Source of the DNA: Vicia villosa
Lineage: Eukaryota; Streptophyta; Magnoliopsida; Fabales; Fabaceae
Direction: 5' to 3'
Length of the DNA: 64,000 nucleotides
Assembly: GCF_029867415.1 (NCBI RefSeq)
Contig: NW_026706184.1
Span: 62,001 to 126,000 of the forward strand
The position numbers and the translations under genes are program-made. The notes under the pieces were generated by a model, which saw nothing but the letters and a program-made list of their open reading frames with translations, had not been told where the DNA came from and did not search any database. This document shows, piece by piece, positions 33,716 to 46,448 of this stretch (its first letter is position 1; each line of letters begins with the position of its first letter).

Positions 33716-36069
33716 TGTAATACCCCGACTCTCCGACACCGGTAATTATCATTAAATTGGTTAATTGATAATTAAAATGCACATTGATCTTAGTCCATAT
33801 CATCTAAGCATAATTGTATTAGAAGTCTTAAGAGAAAGCAATGGAATTGTTTGGAATTGAACTAAGTGGCATTGTTGTAAATACCACTTAGTTAAAGGGC
33901 ACATTAGACCTTAAATATTACTTGCATGAGGACTTAAGGCATTGTTTGGTGGTAGACCGTTCCAAATCAGAATTTTTGAGAAAGAGGGAGCTTAGAAGCA
34001 TGGAAAGAAAGAAGAACTCAAGTTCATCATCTCCATTTTCGCACCTTGGATGCAGCTCCACCAAAACGGTAATATCTCTATGCTCGTAACTCCGATTGTA
34101 ACGATTCTGAGTCTCATTGGAAAGCTAACGAAATTCTCTTCGATTTGCATATATGGTTCGCGTTTATAGCTTCTGTTTTGAAGGAGATATGTGAGTTTAA
34201 AGTTGGATGATGCATGCTGAAATGAGTTATGAAGGGGTTACGGGTTTGGTGAGCATGGAGGTGAAGCTTTGACTATGGTGGAAGTCCAATGGCAGCAAGA
34301 ACATCCTTCTAACCTCTATTTAGCCAAGGTGAGTTCCATAGTTAGGAATGTGGGTAGGATTTGGGAAATAACATGTTCAAGGGTTTAGCTCGTGATCAAT
34401 GTGATACATGCATAATTAGACAATGAGTTTGGAATTTTGGAAATAATTGATGTTGCATGCTGACACTCTATGCTCATTCCTGCTAAATTATGATATATGT
34501 ATGTGTAAACATGATTTAAATTGTTGTGGCATGCTGGGATTTATTTGGAGTGAAGTTGGATTAGAGTTGGAACTTTAAAATGCAGATTTTTGGGGTCTGT
34601 CAGTCATGTAACCAGTTACATGGTTGATGTAACCGGTTACATGTGTGAAAAGGGTGAAAAACGCAGCTTTTGGGTCATGTTACCGGTTACATGATTCATG
34701 TAACCCGTTACATCACTGTTTGGGCAGATTTTCCAAAACTTCGAAAATTCGTAACTTTTGCGCCGTAAGTCCGTTTTGCGCAAACTTTATATCGTTGGAA
34801 AGCTAGTAACATGTACTATTTAATGAAATAGGTCCCCAAACCAGAATGTTGACTTAATAATATTTGATCATGCTATGTTGTATATGATCATGGATATGTT
34901 AATTTTAATATGTGAATTATGCATGATTAGAATGAATTAACCTCATTGCACTTAATTTCTATATTATGTTTACATACGAATGCTATGTTGTGATGAGATG
35001 TGAATATCTTGTTGATGCCCGTTGTTTCGGTTAACAATTGGGATTGTGTGCTTGCGTGTTTTAGCGCTTGATATGTGTGTGTGCTGAATCGAAGTAGACC
35101 AGGTACTAAGTTACGATTCGGACCGTGGGTCCTTGAGTTGTCCGTGGGACTGCCCTGATCATGGATCCCAGAGGCACATACCTGAACTACCGTTGCAGTA
35201 TGCTTGTGAGGGTCTGAAGGCATTTTACTCACTTGTTGTGTACACACTCGCGTGCTCGGTATGGTGGCGTTATGCGGCTAAGTGAGCCTACGCATGACAG
35301 GTAAACCATCTCTAGTGATGCCATGTAGGCTACATAATTAGGTTCCTACCCGGATGGGCTCATGCGTCGAGATGGCGTGTTGCACTTACCGTTAACACCA
35401 TGTGCGTACAGATGGTTAATGGGACGGTGTCGCCTCTTAGGCAAGGTCATCTCGCAGCCATGTAGGCTTGTGCGAACCCATTTAATCACTCTTGCAGGGT
35501 GCTTGTGCAAGTCTCTTGACAAATAGGCATGAGTGAACCCACCGAGGGTGTGTTCGTAACTTAGTAGTGGTATTAACGTACTTCTGAATTCCCCGTATAT
35601 GGATGCGGGTTTTGCATACTTGGTTGCTTATATAATTGTATATCTGCATTAATCGTCCAATGGTGGATGATTCCTTGTTTTCTCCGTACTTGTACCAGAC
35701 GTGAGGATGAACCCCGGATCAATGGTGGATTCGGTTTTGTTGCATGTACCGTGTAGATCCGAATGGACCCATAGGATAGGGGAACTCACTGAGATTTAGT
35801 AATCTCACCCCAATCAACTTATATTTTTTTCAGGTGTAGTTTAGCAGGTTTGGACTAAAGACTTGGAAGTGGTGATGGCTCGGAGACCTCGTTAGACCTC
35901 ATTCTCCGCTGTGCAGATCCATTGAAGACACATGTTTTGCTATTCCTAGTAGAATTTCATGTTGTACTCAATATGGATCTTTCTATATCTATAGCTTTTG
36001 TATGTACTCAGTATCAATTTTTAACGTTTCATGCATAATATACTAGTCAGTTATGTATGGGGTGTTACA
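33716..36069 (+). repeat. 5' LTR of gypsy element 3
   Basis: It runs from TGTAATACCCCGACTC to GGTGTTACA, directly followed by GT and the iMet primer site. The partner LTR is outside the window, so the start is set by the break in the RPA-like repeat. Confidence 0.85.
34605..34713 (+). promoter_or_regulatory. Four ATGTAACCGGTTACAT-type palindromes in the LTR
   Basis: Four near-perfect 16-bp palindromes built on AACCGGTT lie at about 34605, 34627, 34677 and 34697; the second is exact. They occupy the same relative place as the GTCGAC and GGCGCC clusters of the related LTRs. A binding-site role is inferred. Confidence 0.5.
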
Positions 36070-36071
36070 GT

Positions 36072-36083
36072 TGGTATCAGAGC
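36072..36083 (+). other. Primer binding site of gypsy element 3 (tRNA-iMet)
   Basis: TGGTATCAGAGC lies two bases after the LTR end, the standard initiator-Met primer site. Confidence 0.92.
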
Positions 36084-36867
36084 ACGTCGATTCTTGTCCT
36101 TGCCGTGAGACATCACTAGCAATTTCTTTTCCTCCTCTCAAGTGTGCGTTGCTGGCCTGATTTTACTGAAATCTCATTCAGTTGTTGAACTTGATCAACT
36201 CTTCGACTGAGTGTTGTCGCTACCGCGAAAAATGGATCAGAGTCGCCACTAATATATTTATCCCAAAAGGGAAAGGAATACCAGGAAACCTAACTCGAAT
36301 AAGAACAAGGTCTTTCGACCAGAGAATCTAGGTACGGGAGTCGGTTACGCAAGGGGAAGGTGCTAGCACCCCTCGCGCCCATCGTACTCGATGGTATCCA
36401 CCTATGTCTGTTTCTATCTAAAGAGTGTATATCTAAAACCTAAATGCGGATGCATGCAAAAGAAATACGGGGAAAAGAAGGAATTATTTACAAGTGTGCT
36501 CGCTTAGGCCCCGCGACCCAATGCCTACGTATCCCTTACAAGAAATTAGAGCGACCGTAGTTCGGCTCCATAGTTTCCATTTGTTTTGTGTTTTTTAGTT
36601 GAACAGCGGTTAAGGTCACAATCCACAATACTCGACCTTTGGAGACTTATACGCCTAATTTTGGAAAGGACTTAACTTTTTCTTAGGGAGAAAAGAATCT
36701 TGGGTTTGTCTTTTTTATGTAACTACATGATGAACAAAACCCAATACAAGGCTTCGCACCACTTCATTACTTTGTTTTAATTCGAGCCTTTATTATGTGT
36801 TTTAAATGTTTTTGGTTGAGTGTTTTTTAAGGGATTTACTTTGCGATTTGAATCTCATAAAAATGTA

Positions 36868-37135
36868 TAATGATCGAGAAGCAGATTAGGGAATGAATCC
36901 CACTCACTTCTATCCCATTATATAATGTTCAAGAAACAGATTAGGGAATGAATCCCACTCATTTCTATCCCATTAATTAATGTTCGAGAAACAGATTAGG
37001 GAATGAATCCCACTCATTTCTCTCCCATTAAGTAGTGACCGAGAAACAGATTAGGGAATGAATCCCACTCATTTCTATGCCACTAAGTGAATGAGAAACA
37101 GATTAGGGAATGAATCCCACTCATTTCTCTATCAC
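36868..37135. repeat. LTR minisatellite, five copies of a ~58-bp unit
   Basis: Five copies contain GATTAGGGAATGAATCCCAC, and the unit carries an inverted GGGA...TCCC. The same array is in the partner LTR at about 49162-49435. Confidence 0.9.
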
Positions 37136-38870
37136 TTTCTTAATGTGATTCGCATCTTTATTTATTAGTGTTTTAATGTTGAAAAGAAAAAAAAAGAATG
37201 AAAAAGGGAGACTAACCTATTTCTCTAACCTAAGTGTTATCCTAATCCTAATTCTAAAGTTAACATGGTGACTAATTTCTAAAAGGAGGATTAAAATGGT
37301 ATTAACAAAATAGGCCAAAATTATGGCCAAAAACAAGTAACAAAAATCACATGACAATTATACAAAAATGATATGGAAATAGTACAAAAGCAATTCAAGC
37401 ATTAGTGCGAAATTGAACTAAAAAATACTACTATTTTTATGAATTTTTGTCAATAAAGGAAATCTAGTTCAAGCCTAAATACACTAAAAATCTATTAATC
37501 CTAAAACTAGTATTTTCATGCATTTTTTATGGAGAACTCTAAACTAAAATAATCCTAAAATCACCTAATTAAAACTAACAAATTTTATGTTTGATTTTAT
37601 GCCTTTATACTAAATCCTAATTCTAATCGTGCATTTTAAAGCGATTTTCTACGTCTTTTATTACTAAAAAAAAAGGGAACAAACTATGTAAAAAAAAACC
37701 TAAATCTAACAATTAACATGTGAGTCAGGGGGTTGAAATCAGAAATGGTGGTGTGAAAAGCAGTGGGGCGCAGGGTCCATCCAGAACTGGCCCAATGGTG
37801 ATTTTTGTAACAATTTTGTTAAGCTTTTTGGCCAAGAAACGGTGTAATGGGCCTCCTGGGGTGTAATCAGCATTTCGTACATGGCCCAAGGTTGTTGATC
37901 CACAGATTGTTTTATCAGATTTTTATTCTCATTCAAAGAAAATTTAATTAAATAAAAATTAAAAAAAAAGGTGAAAAAAGGAAAACGTTGTGACGTTCCA
38001 ATTCTTCAGGCCCTCTCTCTATCGCCTCTCCAACTCTCGTTCACTCTATCTCTTAAACCTCACCGGAAATCGCTCCGCCGCGCCGGAGGCGGCGGAGGTC
38101 AACCAAACTCGACAATGAACATACCAAAATAGCCGTCTCTACTCTCTCTCTTCCAAATTCCCGTTAGTTTTCCCAGATTCCGCTCGATTCTCTTCAAATC
38201 GACCCTATTCTACAAACCCTAAAACGTTCTAAACCAAAATTAAACGGCAATAGAAGTAAAATTGACCTCGAGAAGTCAGGGGAACGACTCATGGAGCCTT
38301 AACCTTTACTATGGTGAAGAGAAAATCGTCAAACAGATGAAGGAAGAAAGAGACCGAATGTACTAACCTTACGGCGAAACTCGGCGATCGATATAAAAAT
38401 CCAGAGAGGAGGTTTTGCGCTCTTGATATACACTGAAGATGCGAAGTAAGCGCAATTGACAAGGGAAGATTCTGATTTCCGGTAATATTTCGTTCCTTGA
38501 ACTCTTCGGATGTTTCTTCTTCTTCTTCTTCTTCTCTGAATTTTCTTTTTTTTTTATTTTCGTATCTCTGGTATTCCTGAGACTGAGAGAGATTCGGTTG
38601 ATTGTTGCGAGATTGAGAGCGCGAGGATGAGTCTGAGATATGTAAAATTGATGGAAGCTGAGCTCTATTGAATGGAGCTTCAAAGGTTGAAACTCCAACA
38701 ATGGTGATGATGAGCTTTGGTGAAGGTGAGTGAGAGAAAATAGAGATTAACAGTGGAGAGGGAGAGTGAACTCGAGAGAGATGAGAGAAATTGTAGAGTG
38801 ATGAGAGGAGTGATGAAGATGATGAATGGTGAATAGTGCGTGTGTTCCCTTGGATTGTGGAGGGAAGTTT

Positions 38871-38879
38871 GAATTTATA
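38871..38879 (-). promoter_or_regulatory. Candidate TATA box in the Ogre 2 3' LTR
   Basis: On the minus strand it reads TATAAATTC in the context CTCTATAAATTC, followed by a pyrimidine-rich stretch. The partner is at 51166-51174, where it would drive element transcription. Confidence 0.5.
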
Positions 38880-40983
38880 GAGGTCGATGGAAAGTGATTC
38901 AGTTAGATGAGAGGTGAAATCTCAGCCCTAGGATTGAGTGAATTCGGTTAGAGAATGGAAGGTAGAGATTGATTCAGTTAGGGACTAATTGAGTTAGTTA
39001 GATTCTGTTATCTGTTGAAGAGTGGATTAGAGGTTAGTTATAGGAGTTAGTTAGGGAAGTTAAGTTGGTTAGAAGTAGTTATTGAGTACTAGGTAGTTAC
39101 AGGGTAGTTCCTTTTCTGTTTTTTTGGTTATGAAAGTTTGTTATAGGTTGGTTATTGATGTTAGAAGTATTGAAACCAGTGAGCTGAGTTGGCCAGTTAG
39201 TTACACGGACTGCAAGTACTTTATGTTTAACTTTATGGTAGTAATGTATTGGCTTGAATGTGATGATATAGGGATGCTTTGAATATGCTTAGGGCTTTTT
39301 CTGGTTTTTTTATTACACAATTTTGCTTTGCTTTGAAATGAATATGGCTGCTAGTATATGAATAAAATGTGGGAATATGCCTGCTGAACTGAACCTGATA
39401 ATGATAGATACAAATGCCAAACTGTGTGCTATTTTTTGTATTGACATGAAGTTGAAATTCAATAGGCAATGCTAGGTTATTTTGGTATGAGCTGGTGACA
39501 ATTAGAAGTGAACATATCTCAGATGAAGGCCATTTTTGAAATGGTTGTAGAAACTGTTTTTGGGATTTTCTGACATGAATTTATTTGGGTAATGTAATGC
39601 TGCAGGGCTGTTTTGGTGTTTGTGTGTGTGAAATCAAGAGTAAATGACAATTGTATGGATTCAAAAATGGACTCCCTTTTTCTCTGCCACTTGAGTTGTC
39701 TATTGATTCTGTTTTGAATTTCTTTTCACAGGGTGAAGTGAATCCCGGACTTTGAATTGAACAAGTCAGTTACGTGATCGAAAGGCCGAGATCGGATACA
39801 AGGTAAATGAAAGCCTATTTCTGTTACACAAAATTCTGTTTCTTCCCCTATTTCCATTGCTTGATCTTTTGTTCATGAATGTAGAATTGGTTGGAAAGTT
39901 TGGCTCGGTTCGATGTGAATTTGGAATGGCGTAAATTGATAGCGGGACCGGTTGCCGTTGACTTTGATGCAAGTAGATGCAGGGGCTATGCGGGGTCAGA
40001 CTGTTCTTGTGCAGCAGATGGATCGTTTGGATGATAGTGGTTTTGATGCAGGCCTTCTTCCATTTACTTATGCAGGATTGGATTGTGTGATCAATATAGC
40101 TGGGGCTGAAGTTAATTTGTATATGTGACTGTTAGAATTTGATTTGAAGTATGATGCAGGGACAAACTTTGGCTCAGAGAAACTTGGCCTTAGCAATTTA
40201 GAATCTAGGGACATGTCTTGTAATTTTTCTTGTAATGTTCCCCCTGTAATGACCATCCATGCATCTTTTGGAAGTGGGTCCGTGAATGACATTTTCCATT
40301 TCCTGTATAAACTTTGCTTTTAATGGAATGATATAACTTTGAACAGGAATGAAATTGATTGAACTTGGATGATAGCTCTTGAAATTTTGAATGGATTTTG
40401 AATAGGACTCAATTGGCGGCTTTGGGTGAAATTATGTATTCATACATGTGGCTTGATGAAACTTTCTCGATATTTGAACGAATCAATGTTAAATTCGTAT
40501 TTCCTTGAAAAGAACTGAAAATACTTGCTTGGATGCTCTGAAACCATGCTAGCCTATATGCTAAGAAATCCAACCAAGCATTCAATCCTTTTATGTACTT
40601 AGGCCAAATCTCGCATAATCTCTACCAGTATTAGTCTTCAAATCAATCTAACTGAACCTCTAATTCAAATGCTCAAATTACCAGCAAGTTGTTTTACAAG
40701 AAGCATTTACTTTGAGAGAATAGTCTTGTAGCTTAATAAAGAAGAGATCCATAATGCCCATACTTCAGAACCTTAATTCCATAGCCCAATACTCAAAGAA
40801 GAATCAGATGAACCAAGCTTTAGTGAAGTAGAAGTCCTAATTTTTAAGATCCTTGATCCCCAGTCAAGTTTAATGATTAATGATGCATGATGTGTTAGAT
40901 GACCTAATGGGAGGTATGTACATGAGATGAGAAGTTTAAGCCAGTTAGAAATAAATTAGGAGGGCAAATTTTGGGGTGCAACA

Positions 40984-40994
40984 GCTGCCCCTAT
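40984..40994 (-). other. Polypurine tract of Ogre-like element 2
   Basis: On the minus strand, ATAGGGGCAGC directly precedes the 3' LTR. It is identical to that of Ogre element 1. Confidence 0.85.
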
Positions 40995-41235
40995 TTAATC
41001 GTCTTAAACCTGAAGGTGAGATTGGCGTTATCCTTTCGAACATTCGAGGTAGAAGAAGATTAAATATCAAAGTACCAGAAAATTTGCGCTCAGAGTAATG
41101 GATGGATGACATTTTTTTTGCTGTCTCCACTTAATAAGCTCCGGCAAGTAATAGTATGATATTCCCGTAGGATTTCCTCGAAGGAAAGAATAGTTGGTGA
41201 ATTGGTTTACCCTGACACTTATTTTTGGGGGATAT

Positions 41236-41735
41236 ATGACAAACGTCCACAACTCGAAGATTGGGACACTCTTGACTCGAAGTCGGAAACTCATAAATCA
41301 CAACTCAAAGATTGAAAGACTCACGACTCGAGGTCGGAAACCCAAAACTCACAACTCAACGGTTGGAATCTCAGAACTCTCGAATCAACGGTTGGAAAAC
41401 TCACGACTAAAAGTCGGAAACTCAGAGCTCACAACTCAACGGTTGGAATCTTCATGACAAAAGGTCGGAAGCTCACGACTCGAGGTCGAAAAACAAAGGA
41501 CTCACAACTCAACGGTTGGAATCTTCACGACAAAAGGTCGGAAAACAAAGGACTCACAACTCAACGGCTGGAATCTTCACGATAAAAGGTCGGATACTCA
41601 CGACTCGAGGTCGGAAAACAAAGGACTCACAACTCAACGGTTGGAATCTTCACGAAAAAAAGTCGGAAACTCACGACTCGAGGTCGGAAAACAAAGGACT
41701 CACAACACAAGGGTTGGAAAACTCACTAGATCTGG
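41236..41735. repeat. Ogre 2 3'-UTR minisatellite, ~55-65-bp composite unit
   Basis: Alternating modules ACTCGAGGTCGGAAA and ACTCACAACTCAACGGTTGG repeat about eight times. Both contain short palindromes (CTCGAG and CAACGGTTG). Position just upstream of the 3' LTR matches minisatellites A and B of Ogre element 1. Confidence 0.88.
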
Positions 41736-41739
41736 AGGG

Positions 41740-43127
41740 GTATGCCGATAACCACCGGACTTGAACGGGGAGGACTAATCAACACTAGACCTGACCGAAG
41801 GATGCCCATAATCACGGGACTTGAAAGGGATGCCAATAATCATTGGACTTGACCGAAGAGGACCAGCAATGGGTAGACTTTATTGGGGATGTTATTAAAC
41901 ATTGGGTTTGCAAGGAAACATTGATGCTCGCGAAGCATAAGAACTACATGAATCCCACAGGCCGAAAGGCGAGGTGTAATTCCTTAAGAGTGGCAATCAT
42001 TCAAATTGCCACACACCAAGTATGGTTATCTAAATGATCAAGATATGTAGTAGGTTGTATGCCCACTCTAATTGCGCTCAACAAACGGGAAAATAACCAC
42101 GGAGTCTAGTGACGACTAGACTCGACTAGAAGACATCAGTAAACACTGAAAAATTATTGAGATAATGATGCTTGCGAAGCATAAGAATTACATGGATCCC
42201 TCAGGCCAAAAGGCGGGGTGTACTCTTCAAGAGTGGCATTCATTCGAGTTGCCACACACCAAGTATGATTACCCAAATGACTGAAAAATGAGATGGGTTG
42301 AATGCCCATCCTCATTCGCACTCTAACATGCACGCAGCATACGGGAAAATAACCAAGGTAAACTTGCAATAAGCAAGAGATTTCCCTTATGCAAAAGGCA
42401 GTAAGGGGACTCACAAAAGGTAAGTACAAAGAGAGAAAACTGGTGACGACCAGACTCTATTAGATGATGCCAGTAAACACTGGACTTTGAAGGAGGTATT
42501 ATTACTTACGGAACATAAGAACTACATGGTTCCCTCAGGCCACAAGGCGGGGTGTAATTCTACAAGAGTGACAATCATTCGAATTGCCACACACAAAGTA
42601 TGGGTTATCCGAACGATTGAGCTCAGCAAATGGGAAATAACCATATATACAATGATCTTGACGAAGAATGACTCTGTATCCAAATCACACTGGAGAGAGA
42701 AAGTGAGACTTCTTCTGGGAATATATTACCTTATGCTTTTGGAGCACGCACAAACCGGCTTATGCATTGATGCGTTTGAATTTTTTCAATGGCATAATGC
42801 TCCATATTCATGGAAATGCTACGCAGTTTTGTAGATGCAAGGTGAATGCAATGATTACTATATGCAGAGATAACGAAGGCCTTTTAGAGAATATTCCACT
42901 GACTTGTCGATCGAGCTTGACCTCGGAAGAGGTGAACAACATGGAGATTTCCCTTAGTGTTAAGAACTCTGTGGGGGTGCCAATAGACATTGGGCTTTGA
43001 TCTTGCAAGATATACTTCTGTTTGTTGACTTGAAGAATAATTTCTGACTTCTCACCATGTGCCATTGCTTGGAGAATTCTTAGCTTGAGGAGATTTCCTC
43101 AATTCACCAAGTTGGGGATTAGAAATC
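41740..43127 (-). other. Ogre 2 3'-UTR with three diverged copies of a ~95-bp module; no gene
   Basis: A module with GAAGCATAAGAACTACATG, then AGGCC.AAAGGCGGGGTGTA and GCCACACACCAAGTATG, occurs at about 41925-42025, 42165-42270 and 42500-42605. A shorter ATGCCAATAATCA...GGACTTGA repeat lies at 41740-41860. No coding region is recognised. Confidence 0.65.
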
Positions 43128-43135
43128 CATATAAG

Positions 43136-44209
43136 TAGGGGTGGCAAAGCGGGCGGCCCGCCCCGTTTAGGCCCGCCCCATTTAAGCCCATCCAAAAGCG
43201 GGGTGGGGCGGGGCGGGCCTACTTAGGTGTCTGAGTTCAAAAGTCATGCCCGCCCCGTTTACTAACGAGTTGGTGGGTTGGCGGGCCGGCCCACCAATTT
43301 TTATTTATTTTTTTATTTTACAATTTAATTTACCACAAAATTTACAAAAAAAAATAATTATAACCAAAAATGTTGATAAAATATTTTTATAAAAAACGCA
43401 CAATAGAACTTCAACATATCTTAAGTCCAAACAGTTCAAAAAATAAAACAAATAAAGATTAATTATAAAAAAATAGCGAAATAAACTCAACCACAAAAAA
43501 AAAAGCGTATCTAAATAAATAAATAATACATAATACTTTAATCCTATTTAAAAACTAACTATTAAAAAACTCAATTAAGAATTTACATAAAACAGACAGT
43601 GATAACAATTACACCACATAATACATCACGGTGCATAAAAATAGTAGTGCATAAAATATCAACACCTAAATTTCTCACTAATTACTTCATATAAACTTTT
43701 ATATTAACTGATTCCTTAATAGTTAAATCCAAAATTTGTCACACTTATGGACTCATCAAATCCCTCCTTTTCTTAAAATCAACATCTATTTCTAAAGAAA
43801 ACATGTGAGCTAATGTATTAACAACTTAATAATTATGCATGTTATACAACTGTTCTTTTATTTCCAGCTTTTCCAATGAACACATGTATTAGAAAGTTAT
43901 AGAAAGAACGTTACAATTATAATTCAATTTGTATGTATAATAATTTAGAATACAATTCAATCAATATAATTCTAAGAGAAGAGTGTTGTTTTTATGGTTA
44001 AAGTTGTTTTAATTCTAAATAAAAAATAATTTTTTTAATAGAAAGCCCGCGGGCAAAACCCGCCCCGCCTCGCCTCGGCCCGGTTTTTTAAGCGGGTTAG
44101 GCGGGGCGGGCCAACTTAAGATACTGAGCCGAAAACCTCAGCCCAACCCGCCCAAAATGGCGGGTCAAATGGGCCGGCCCAGCGGGCCTGGCCCGTTTTG
44201 CCACCCCTA
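43136..44209. mobile_element. Non-autonomous hAT element, 1074 bp
   Basis: The inverted ends TAGGGGTGGCAAA and TTTGCCACCCCTA are flanked by an exact 8-bp duplication CATATAAG (43128-43135 and 44210-44217), the hAT hallmark. Both subterminal regions are GC-rich with many GGGCGGGCC-like motifs, while the centre is AT-rich and has no transposase frame. It inserted into the internal region of Ogre element 2. Confidence 0.92.
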
Positions 44210-44217
44210 CATATAAG

Positions 44218-46448
44218 GAACCCTGGTTGGGAGAAGCGGAACAACTCCTAGGAGAATTAAACTCCTATCCTCGAGAAAGGACAGATTTCCAAGAAAAATA
44301 AACTCCTATGCTTGAGGAATGAAACCAACTCTCAGAAGAAATAAGCTCCTATGCTTGGGAAGAGAGTAATTTTCTGGGGAAAAGCATTATGATACTTCTC
44401 AATTTTGTGATGGCCAACTGCACTTTACAAGTGAACGACGGTTCCTTCAATGCAAACCAAAAAGATCATGCCCCAGGCTGCCTGACTTACGAAGATATTT
44501 GCCTCGAGGGGATCCTTACACCACAATTACATGAGATAATTCTGCCCTAGCATATTCAAGCATTTGAAACAGTCCCTCCTGATCAACGAATCCTTGAAAA
44601 GATTTGTCGAATCTCGACGTAACTTCCCCATCTTGACTGAATTCTTAGAGAGATGAATCAACATCACTGCCTCAGATTGATTGAATTTGAGAGGTCAAAC
44701 CTCGACTTGATTTCCCCAGATTGGCTGAACTCGCGAGAGAGATTCCTCGTCGTGACTGCCCCTGAATATGTATATCTTATCAGAATCCTCAAGTTCTACT
44801 TCTTTTGAAGTCAAACAAACTGTGGAAGCAACTTTATCATACTCAATGGAGTCTTCAAACTCTTCCTCTCAAGATAATCAATCAAACAACATATGCTCAA
44901 AAGAATATTCATGTCATTCCCCTCAAGGTAGTCAATCATTGGATATCAAACTGTTCAAGCTCAACGGAGTATTCAAACAACATGCCCCTTGATAATCAAT
45001 CCATGATAGCCTGTTACTCCATGTAGTTCTCAAGTATCTTGTACCTTGACATGATCAAGCTCTTCATGGATTCTCATCATGGAAATTTCCTTGATGTTTA
45101 AGCAAATGTTTTGTATGCAAAAGAATGTTAATTCTAAGAATGACAATTCTAATGCAAAGCCTATGTTAGTCTTGAAGTTTAAACAAACTTTTTATGAAAT
45201 GAGGTTGCAACCTCTTGTGAATGAAACACTAGTTATCACAACCTCAATTTTTGCATATGAAAGATAAAGCGGGCATACGATACCAACATGGCTATGGGTT
45301 ACGCTTCATTGGGAGTCAGCTAAATGCCATCTCATCGGAGTGCATTTTCGAAATAAACCCTACTTCAATTAGGACTTTTAAGGGTTGTAACTTGGCCAGG
45401 TTCATAGTTTTTTAGAAACAAAGGATTTTTAGGCTCAAAATTATTTGGTACCCACCCCCTTCATGCTGTTCTCCATTCCTATATTCAATTAACTCAACAT
45501 GAGTGCTCATCCCTCACAAGGAATTTTGAAATGATTGAGGAATCAATGAGGTTTTTTCGGACATGGCAGTCGCTCACCTTTTATTTTTCTGATTCGTTAT
45601 CACACGACTTTGTTCTTGCTTTATTTTCACCATCACTTTTTTCTTTTTATTGCTATATTCTTTTCTTTCATCACTTTTTTTCATTTTTTTCATCATATAT
45701 TTTTTTGCTCTTTTTTTTGCACAAGTCGTGTGACCTCGCATTGTCTTTGATTCGTTGGAAGTGATTGCAACTGCCTCATTCCATGATTGATGAGGGATTA
45801 CCATTGTGGCATCGTCATCTTTTTGTCCTCTCGGTATGTGAAGGATAACCATCACGGTCTTGACTCTCCTCAACCTTTTGAAGGATAACCATTGTTGTAT
45901 CCTTATATGCATATCTTTTGTGAGTTTTGAACACTTGATCAAGTTAAATGAACGCTACCCTACCCCAGGGTTAAGAACGAGGGTTTTTTTCCACAAAAGA
46001 AACTCCTACTTCAAGGCTCAAAGGGGTTGACGAGGGTCTATCTCCCTTATATCTCCGGTGTTTGGGGATTTAAAACAATGCCTGTACATCCTCAGCAGGG
46101 TTTTATTCAAAAACACACAATTGGGAATTTTGCATTTTCCATCATCATTCTCCCTCTGCTCGTTGCCTAAGCAAGAGATCAGTAAAGTTGGTATCGTAAT
46201 GCCAAAACACTTTTTTTTATTGAGTGAAAACGAAAGGATTATTTCAAGACAAACATAAACAATGTATTATGGTTTTCATTCAGAAATTAACAAATTTTTA
46301 CATGCTAGCAATGCTTAAACAAACAAAGAAAGATTACAAATGAGAATGCAATAAAGAACTAAATGAATGCCCTTGTTGAGGAGACTTGGCTCCGTATGGA
46401 CTTATTGCTCTTAAACGCTTTCTGCAGTTGCGATACCTCATAGAGACT
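44218..46448 (-). other. Ogre 2 internal region, no gene recognised
   Basis: Position between gag and the 3' UTR is where protease, reverse transcriptase, RNase H and integrase would be, but none of their motifs is readable. A T-rich stretch lies at about 45590-45720. The segment near 45360-45430 resembles 15600-15660 in reverse complement. Confidence 0.55.

Larger units (their letters stand above)
36215..40983 (-). repeat. 3' LTR of Ogre-like element 2
   Basis: On the plus strand it runs from TGTCGCTACC to GGTGCAACA. It includes a five-copy minisatellite (about 36868-37135) and a candidate TATA box at 38871-38879. A 110-codon Lys-rich minus-strand frame at 38369-38701 recurs in the partner LTR but has no recognisable domain. 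Confidence 0.93.

Noticed and set aside
38369..38701. 110-codon Lys-rich minus-strand frame, repeated at 50664-50996
   Set aside because: It recurs only because both LTRs of Ogre 2 carry it. Its low-complexity Lys run comes from a CTT repeat and it has no recognisable domain.
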